A stretch of 64,000 nucleotides of DNA from an uncultured Bacteroidales bacterium (GTDB lineage: Bacteria > Bacteroidota > Bacteroidia > Bacteroidales > F082). Where the stretch lies: positions 1 through 64,000 of the forward strand of contig CALBNV010000102.1 of the NCBI GenBank assembly GCA_937896895.1, written 5' to 3'. Each line of letters starts with the position of its first letter. Positions within the stretch are counted from its first letter, which is position 1. The notes under the pieces were generated by a model that was not told the DNA's origin, ran no database searches, and was given only the letters and a program-made list of their open reading frames with translations. Below, piece after piece: positions 59,455-64,000 of the stretch. The translations under genes were made by a program, and so were the position numbers.

Positions 59455-61095
59455 ATGAGAAAATTCCTGAATATTTTCGCCATCGCAATTTTTGCTTCGA
59501 CGGCATTTTTTTCTTGTAAAAATGAAAACAGCGAGCAGATTGACGACCTTCTTTTCCAGATTCAAGGATGGGGGAAACCTGATGAAAAAACATTGACGAC
59601 ACTCGATTCGATAAGCCGTCTCAAACTGAACGAAGAGCAATCGGCACATTGCAGCTTCCTGAAAATCCACGCTTACTTGATGATGGACAAATATGAAGAA
59701 CCCGACTCTGACACTTTGATTCAGATTGCATTGGATTATTACAGAAACAGTAGAAACCACTACATGAAAGCCATGGTCTATTACGAAATGTACCATTACG
59801 ATTACGATAAGAAAAACAGTTACATTGACCCTGACAACACGAATCTGCTCCTGAAGAGCCTAAAGGCCATCAACAAGGCTAAGAAAGTTGACAGCCGGAT
59901 TGTCAGATACAGCAAAATTCCCAATGCTGATGATGAAGTCATCATCGGGTATCTGAAACAATGGATTTTGCTCGGGCTTGCCAATTCCTACCGAAGCGTC
60001 GGGCGTTACGACGATGTGTTGAGCGTGACTACCGAGGCGGTGGATTTTTTTGAGAAACACGGCATCGACGTACCGGCATTTTGCTACAATCAGATTGGCA
60101 TCTGCCATTTCCTGAACAACAACGACAGCTGCGCCTATTATTGCAAAAAAGCACTTGACCTCAGCCTGCAAACAGATGATTACGACCTTATTTCCAACTC
60201 AATGTTCTTTTATGGAATGTGTTTCAGAAAAAACGCCCCCAAAAAGGCTCTTGAAATCTATAAAGAGTCCAATGAAATCGCCTACAAGAACAATATCCGG
60301 CGAAAATACGATGCCGAAATAGGTCAATTATCTTACGAGTTAAAAGATTATGATTCAGCACTTTATTACACAGGCCGCGCTTTGCAGGCATATAATGATA
60401 AAGATTCATACGACGATATTTTACGAAACATTTACCGCACGCTTTTCAAGGCATATATGGCAAAAGGCGATTACAAGGAAGCCGCCACATACGCAAATCG
60501 ATGTATTTCAATATTTTACAAAAGCAGGGAAAAAGAAGAAACCGTAGTCGCCTTCGAGAATTACCGCAAGGAAACTGAAAACGAGAACCGGCTTTATGCG
60601 AAAAAAGTCAAGGTTGCAATGTATATGGTTTTTGCGGTTTCTTTAGTTGCCATCGCGCTGGTTTTTACAGCTTTATATCAAAAGACCATGCAGCGGAAAG
60701 AGTCGGAACGAATGTCGGCGTTGCGGCTTGCGATGGAGCAAAAGCAAAACGTGCAGGACAACTGGCTCGCGAACAACAAAGTTTACAAAAAAGCCACCGC
60801 ATTGGAAAACGGCTCGGCTGACAGATCACTTGTCTTATCTGACGACGACTGGAAGGAATTTGTCATCATCACAAACATTGTTCACAACGGTTTCGTGATG
60901 AAACTCAAAGAGTTACATCCGTTGTTGACTGAAAGCGACATTGAGGCGTGTTGCTGTAGCCGGTATGGTTTCAGCGACAGTACAATCGCCGCTTTGTGCG
61001 GGATTGAGATTCGCTCGTTCAAGCGGCACCGCCAGCGCATCATGGAGAAACTCGGCGGCGAGAAAAACTTCCACGAGATGATGAAAGACTTCTAA
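59455..61095 (+). CDS. TPR lipoprotein-like transmembrane regulator with C-terminal HTH
   Basis: About 546 residues. The N terminus has a lipoprotein-like signal (FASTAFFSC). Tetratricopeptide-like helical repeats occupy residues about 60-370 (for example YDDVLSVTTEAVDFFEKHG, AYYCKKALDLSLQTDDYDLI). One transmembrane helix lies at about 390-410, followed by a coiled coil, and the C terminus carries a LuxR-like helix-turn-helix (LTESDIEACCCSRYGFSDSTIAALCGI...FKRHRQRIMEKLG). This TPR-TM-HTH plan is widespread in Bacteroidota and thought to link envelope signals to transcription. Convergent with rimO; the stops overlap by 4 bp. Confidence 0.8.
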   Translation: MRKFLNIFAIAIFASTAFFSCKNENSEQIDDLLFQIQGWGKPDEKTLTTLDSISRLKLNEEQSAHCSFLKIHAYLMMDKYEEPDSDTLIQIALDYYRNSRNHYMKAMVYYEMYHYDYDKKNSYIDPDNTNLLLKSLKAINKAKKVDSRIVRYSKIPNADDEVIIGYLKQWILLGLANSYRSVGRYDDVLSVTTEAVDFFEKHGIDVPAFCYNQIGICHFLNNNDSCAYYCKKALDLSLQTDDYDLISNSMFFYGMCFRKNAPKKALEIYKESNEIAYKNNIRRKYDAEIGQLSYELKDYDSALYYTGRALQAYNDKDSYDDILRNIYRTLFKAYMAKGDYKEAATYANRCISIFYKSREKEETVVAFENYRKETENENRLYAKKVKVAMYMVFAVSLVAIALVFTALYQKTMQRKESERMSALRLAMEQKQNVQDNWLANNKVYKKATALENGSADRSLVLSDDDWKEFVIITNIVHNGFVMKLKELHPLLTESDIEACCCSRYGFSDSTIAALCGIEIRSFKRHRQRIMEKLGGEKNFHEMMKDF

Positions 61096-62390
61096 TCCTT
61101 AATCACCTCGCCATAGCAATCAAAATAGTCGGCCTGGACAATCTTCACCGTAACGAAAGTGCCGAGTTCTAACTTATTGTCTTTCTTTGAGATAAGAACC
61201 TCGTCATCAACTTCAGGCGAGTCGTACTGGGTGCGGCCGACATAATAGTCGCCTTCGGTGCGGTCGATGAGGACCTTTTCGGTTCTGCCCAAGCGTTTTG
61301 AATTGATTTCCAACGAAATATCCTGCTGCACGTCCATGAACCTGCTCACGCGGGCCTGTTTCACGTCTTCCGGCACATCGTCTTCAAGTTCGTAAGCCGG
61401 AGTGCCTTCCTCTGCGGAATAGGCGAAAACGCCGGCGCGCTCGAACCGCATCTCTTTTATAAAATCGATGAGTTCATCAAACTGCTCCTCCGTCTCGCCG
61501 GGGAAACCGACGATGAACGTGCTTCTGAAGGCAATGTCAGGGATATAGCTTCTGACTTTTTTCACGAAGTTGATAGTCTGCTCACGGTCAACGCCACGAC
61601 GCATCGTCTTGAGGATCTGCGTGTTGACATGCTGCAACGGCAGGTCGATATAATGGCACACTTTCGGATTGTCGCGCATCAGCTCAAGAAGCTCGTCCTG
61701 AAAACCGAGCGGATAGCCGTAATGCAGCCTCACCCACTCTATCCCTTCAATCTCGGTGATTTTCCGCACAAGCTCGACGATATGCGATTTCCCGTCGAGG
61801 TCGTAACCGTAGTAAGTGAGGTCTTGCGCTATGAGTATCAGTTCCTTGACACCTTTCTTGGCGAGAAGCCGCGCTTCCTCGAGAAGACTCTCCATCGGCA
61901 CCGACTTATGCTCGCCGCGGATCAGCGGGATGGCGCAGAAAGCGCAGCGGCGGTTGCAGCCCTCGGAAATCTTCAGATACGCATAATGCGATGGCGTCGA
62001 GAGCACGCGCCCGCAGCAATAATTCGGGTTGCAGTCCGACTTAAGTATCTCTGCGGCAACGTGTTGAACCGGCTCGACGCCGAAGAACGCATCGACCTCA
62101 TGAATCTCGTTCTTCAGTTCTTTCCTGTAACGCTGCGAGAGGCAGCCCATCACATATAACTTCTTGATTTCATTCGCTTTACGTAACTCCGCATATTCAA
62201 GAATCGTGTCGATTGACTCTTCCTTCGCGTCGCCGATGAAACCGCACGTGTTGATAATCACGACATCGCACTTGCCGTCGCTGTCGTGGACGATTTTATA
62301 TTTCTCACTCAAAAGTGCCGCGAGATGCTCGGAATCGACTTTGTTTTTCGAGCAGCCGAGCGTCACGATATTCAAAATTTGTTTCTGCAT
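61092..62390 (-). CDS. rimO: Ribosomal protein S12 methylthiotransferase RimO
   Basis: 432 residues. The N-terminal UPF0004 domain carries three cluster cysteines (TLGCSKN, INTCGF, VMGCLSQ), the radical SAM domain the CNRRCAFC motif (about residues 145-152), and the C terminus a TRAM domain (RTEKVLIDRTEGDYYVGRTQYDSPEVD). The enzyme adds a methylthio group to an Asp of ribosomal protein S12. It follows ftsY on the same strand by 20 bp, the usual order in this phylum. Confidence 0.95.
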   Translation of the reverse strand: MQKQILNIVTLGCSKNKVDSEHLAALLSEKYKIVHDSDGKCDVVIINTCGFIGDAKEESIDTILEYAELRKANEIKKLYVMGCLSQRYRKELKNEIHEVDAFFGVEPVQHVAAEILKSDCNPNYCCGRVLSTPSHYAYLKISEGCNRRCAFCAIPLIRGEHKSVPMESLLEEARLLAKKGVKELILIAQDLTYYGYDLDGKSHIVELVRKITEIEGIEWVRLHYGYPLGFQDELLELMRDNPKVCHYIDLPLQHVNTQILKTMRRGVDREQTINFVKKVRSYIPDIAFRSTFIVGFPGETEEQFDELIDFIKEMRFERAGVFAYSAEEGTPAYELEDDVPEDVKQARVSRFMDVQQDISLEINSKRLGRTEKVLIDRTEGDYYVGRTQYDSPEVDDEVLISKKDNKLELGTFVTVKIVQADYFDCYGEVIKD

Positions 62391-62410
62391 TTCTTAACCA
62401 CCTCAAACAC

Positions 62411-63532
62411 CTAATTAAACAAGCTGTTCACAAACTCCTGTCTGTCAAATATTTGCAGGTTTTCCATCTTCTCTCCCACTCCGATGTATTTCACCGGAAT
62501 CTTGAACTGGTCGGAGATGCCGATGACGACGCCGCCCTTGGCTGTTCCGTCGAGTTTGGTAAGAGCCATGGCCGTGATGTCGGTCGCCGCCATGAACTGT
62601 TTTGCCTGTTCGATGGCGTTCTGTCCCGTCGAGGCGTCGAGGACGAGAAGCACTTCATGCGGTGCGTCGGGGACGACTTTCTGGCACACTTTCTTGATTT
62701 TTGAAAGCTCGTTCATCAGATTGACTTTATTATGAAGACGTCCTGCGGTATCGATGAGGACAACGTCAACGTCTTGAGCCACAGCCGATTTCACGGTGTC
62801 GAAGGCCACTGACGCCGGGTCTGCGCCCATGCCTTGCGTGACGACAGGAACGCCGACGCGGTCGGCCCAGATCTTAAGCTGGTCAACGGCTGCGGCGCGG
62901 AACGTGTCGGATGCGCCAAGCATCACCTTGAAGCCCGCACGCTTGAAGTTATACGCAAGTTTCCCGATTGTGGTAGTCTTTCCCACGCCGTTGACGCCGA
63001 CAACCATGATGACGTATGGCTTCTTGTCTTCAGGGATGCGGAAAGTGCTGCCGTCACCGGAGTTGTTTTCCTGCAACAAAGCCATGATTTCCTCACGAAG
63101 AATCTTATTCAACTCATTGGTTCCGAGATATTTGTCACGAGCGACTCTGTCTTGGACGCGTTTTATGATTTTCAAGGTTGTGTCAACGCCAACATCAGAG
63201 GTGATGAGAATTTCCTCAAGGTTGTCGAGGACATCGTCATCGACCGTTGACTTTCCGACTATAGCTTTCGCGATGCGGTCGAAAAAACTTCTCTTCGTCT
63301 CTTTCAACCCGTGGTCGAGGTCTTCCTTGGCCTGCTCAACCTCTTCCTTGGTAATCTCCTTGACTTCAGGTTCTTCTGCAACGACAGTCCCCACCGGCTG
63401 TTCTGCCTCGGCGACCTCCACCTTTTCTTCTTTTGGAGTTTCCTCAATGTTCGTTGTAACATTTTGATTTTCAGGAGTTACAACCGGTTCCTGATTTTCT
63501 TTCTTTTTCTTGAAAAATGAAAAAAGACCCAT
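62411..63532 (-). CDS. ftsY: Signal recognition particle receptor FtsY
   Basis: 373 residues. An acidic N-terminal A region (residues 1-75) precedes the N domain and the GTPase: G1 GVNGVGKTTTIGKLA (about residue 180), the SRP-type DTFRAAAVDQLKIW, G3 DTAGRLHNK, and G4 TKLDGTAKGG. FtsY docks SRP-ribosome complexes at the inner membrane. It lies in the rpmG-DUF4295-ftsY-rimO cluster. Confidence 0.97.
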   Translation of the reverse strand: MGLFSFFKKKKENQEPVVTPENQNVTTNIEETPKEEKVEVAEAEQPVGTVVAEEPEVKEITKEEVEQAKEDLDHGLKETKRSFFDRIAKAIVGKSTVDDDVLDNLEEILITSDVGVDTTLKIIKRVQDRVARDKYLGTNELNKILREEIMALLQENNSGDGSTFRIPEDKKPYVIMVVGVNGVGKTTTIGKLAYNFKRAGFKVMLGASDTFRAAAVDQLKIWADRVGVPVVTQGMGADPASVAFDTVKSAVAQDVDVVLIDTAGRLHNKVNLMNELSKIKKVCQKVVPDAPHEVLLVLDASTGQNAIEQAKQFMAATDITAMALTKLDGTAKGGVVIGISDQFKIPVKYIGVGEKMENLQIFDRQEFVNSLFN

Positions 63533-63662
63533 ATCTTAATTTTTTTAATTTCCCGCGAAGATAACAAAAAAACAGCTTGCACACAGCAATTTTTCAATCT
63601 TTCGTCCGCAATAAACACAAGACTTATCTTAAAATATTTGCGGAAACATACAAAACCACAAA

Positions 63663-63688
63663 AGCTCTCCCGCCGAAACGGGAAAGCT
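63663..63688 (-). terminator. Hairpin after the DUF4295 gene
   Basis: On the minus strand AGCT-t-TCCCG pairs with CGGGA-g-AGCT and is followed by TTTT. It lies about 30 bp after the DUF4295 stop, suggesting that the ribosomal genes terminate partly here before ftsY. Confidence 0.65.
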
Positions 63689-63716
63689 ATTCTGTATCAA
63701 TTCAAAGAACTTTCAA

Positions 63717-63869
63717 TTATTTCTTTGCGATGTATTCCTGCACCATGTCATTCGGCACAACAGCCTCGTCGAAGTAGTATGCGCCGGTCTTCTCTGACCT
63801 TTTCATCTTGATGACCTTGGTGAACTCTTTACCTGTTAAGTGCAATGATGCAACTGCTTTCTTTGCCAT
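63717..63869 (-). CDS. DUF4295 small protein
   Basis: 50 residues, beginning MAKKAVASLHLTGKEFTKVI and ending VQEYIAKK. Basic and conserved in Bacteroidota, where it always sits next to rpmG; it is thought to be ribosome-associated, but the function is not established. The start lies 9 bp after the rpmG stop. Confidence 0.88.
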   Translation of the reverse strand: MAKKAVASLHLTGKEFTKVIKMKRSEKTGAYYFDEAVVPNDMVQEYIAKK

Positions 63870-63878
63870 ATCTAAAAA

Positions 63879-64000
63879 CTATTTAATTTCTTTATGAACT
63901 GTGACTCTCTTAAGGATTGGGTTGTACTTCTTGAGTTCCAATCTCTCTGGGGTATTCTTCTTGTTCTTCGTTGTTACATAACGAGAAGTTCCCGGAATGC
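63879..64000 (-). CDS. rpmG: 50S ribosomal protein L33, C-terminal part (cut by window edge)
   Basis: The last 40 codons are present: PGTSRYVTTKNKKNTPERLELKKYN and the ending ILKRVTVHKEIK, which match Bacteroidota L33. The N terminus lies beyond position 64000. Confidence 0.93.
   Translation of the reverse strand, partial: IPGTSRYVTTKNKKNTPERLELKKYNPILKRVTVHKEIK

Noticed and set aside
1..64000. tRNA, rRNA or replication origin
   Set aside because: No cloverleaf with a T-arm signature, no rRNA segment and no dnaA-box cluster was seen by eye; weak ones could be missed.

Overview
The window is chromosomal DNA from a member of the Bacteroidota, most likely order Bacteroidales. The evidence is internal. 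Promoters of the TAnnTTTG (-7) class precede many genes. Lipoprotein signals of the Bacteroidota type are common. Three secreted proteins end in type IX secretion (T9SS) C-terminal sorting domains, one of them a gingipain-like C25 protease. The gene order rpmG - DUF4295 - ftsY - rimO at the right edge is typical of the phylum. Rubrerythrin and an anaerobic sulfatase maturase point to an anaerobe. I cannot name genus or species.

Layout. 0-19.6 kb is mostly housekeeping and cell-envelope sequence: a PD-(D/E)XK transposase-like nuclease, an anaerobic sulfatase maturase next to a serine-type sulfatase that an IS110-family element has split, gdhA, a MORN lipoprotein and a periplasmic-binding-like protein, YitT, guaA, and a co-directional block encoding SPFH, bacterial-PH-like, CPBP protease, ribbon-helix-helix, small membrane proteins and a BAHD-type acyltransferase; then an acyltransferase-3 protein and rubrerythrin. 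19.7-26.7 kb is an accessory island: a RhuM/PLD-like protein between 25-bp direct repeats, a strongly structured candidate RNA, a two-subunit adenine methyltransferase (second subunit frameshifted at T7), a REP-type transposase with its palindrome array, and a restriction helicase broken by an IS fragment and a serine hydrolase. 26.7-32.3 kb returns to core genes (lipoproteins, alpha/beta hydrolase, idi, ychF, EamA transporter). 32.4-35.4 kb is a type II restriction-modification pair (MvaI/BcnI-like nuclease plus C5 methyltransferase). Core genes follow (LMW-PTP, rpsA).

38.2-52.6 kb is a second, larger defence island. It holds debris of an IS4 transposase, a DUF4007-like gene, a YhcG-type nuclease and a PP-loop ATPase. 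Next comes an intact tight operon of a coiled-coil protein, a fused PP-loop/ferredoxin/DUF4007-like protein and an AlbA_2 ATP-binding protein, then a nuclease-methyltransferase fusion with a three-unit HsdS carrying a C10 tract, DUF2806, a PIN-GNAT-PUA-like protein and an ASCH protein. 52.6-61.1 kb holds T9SS cargo and a TPR/HTH membrane regulator. 61.1-64 kb is the rpmG-DUF4295-ftsY-rimO operon.

Best candidates for new biology: (1) a bridge RNA in the IS110 5' end with visible donor- and target-guide matches; (2) the 40.4-45.2 kb PP-loop/4Fe-4S/DUF4007 operon, bounded by 33-bp direct repeats; (3) two simple-sequence switches in the type I-like locus, a U8 slippery site between HsdM and HsdS and a C10 tract whose +/-1 forms both stop exactly where a standard two-domain HsdS would end; (4) a bistable structured RNA at 20.8-20.94 kb; (5) a PIN-GNAT-PUA protein coupled to an ASCH protein. 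All function statements rest on reading motifs by eye; no search was run.
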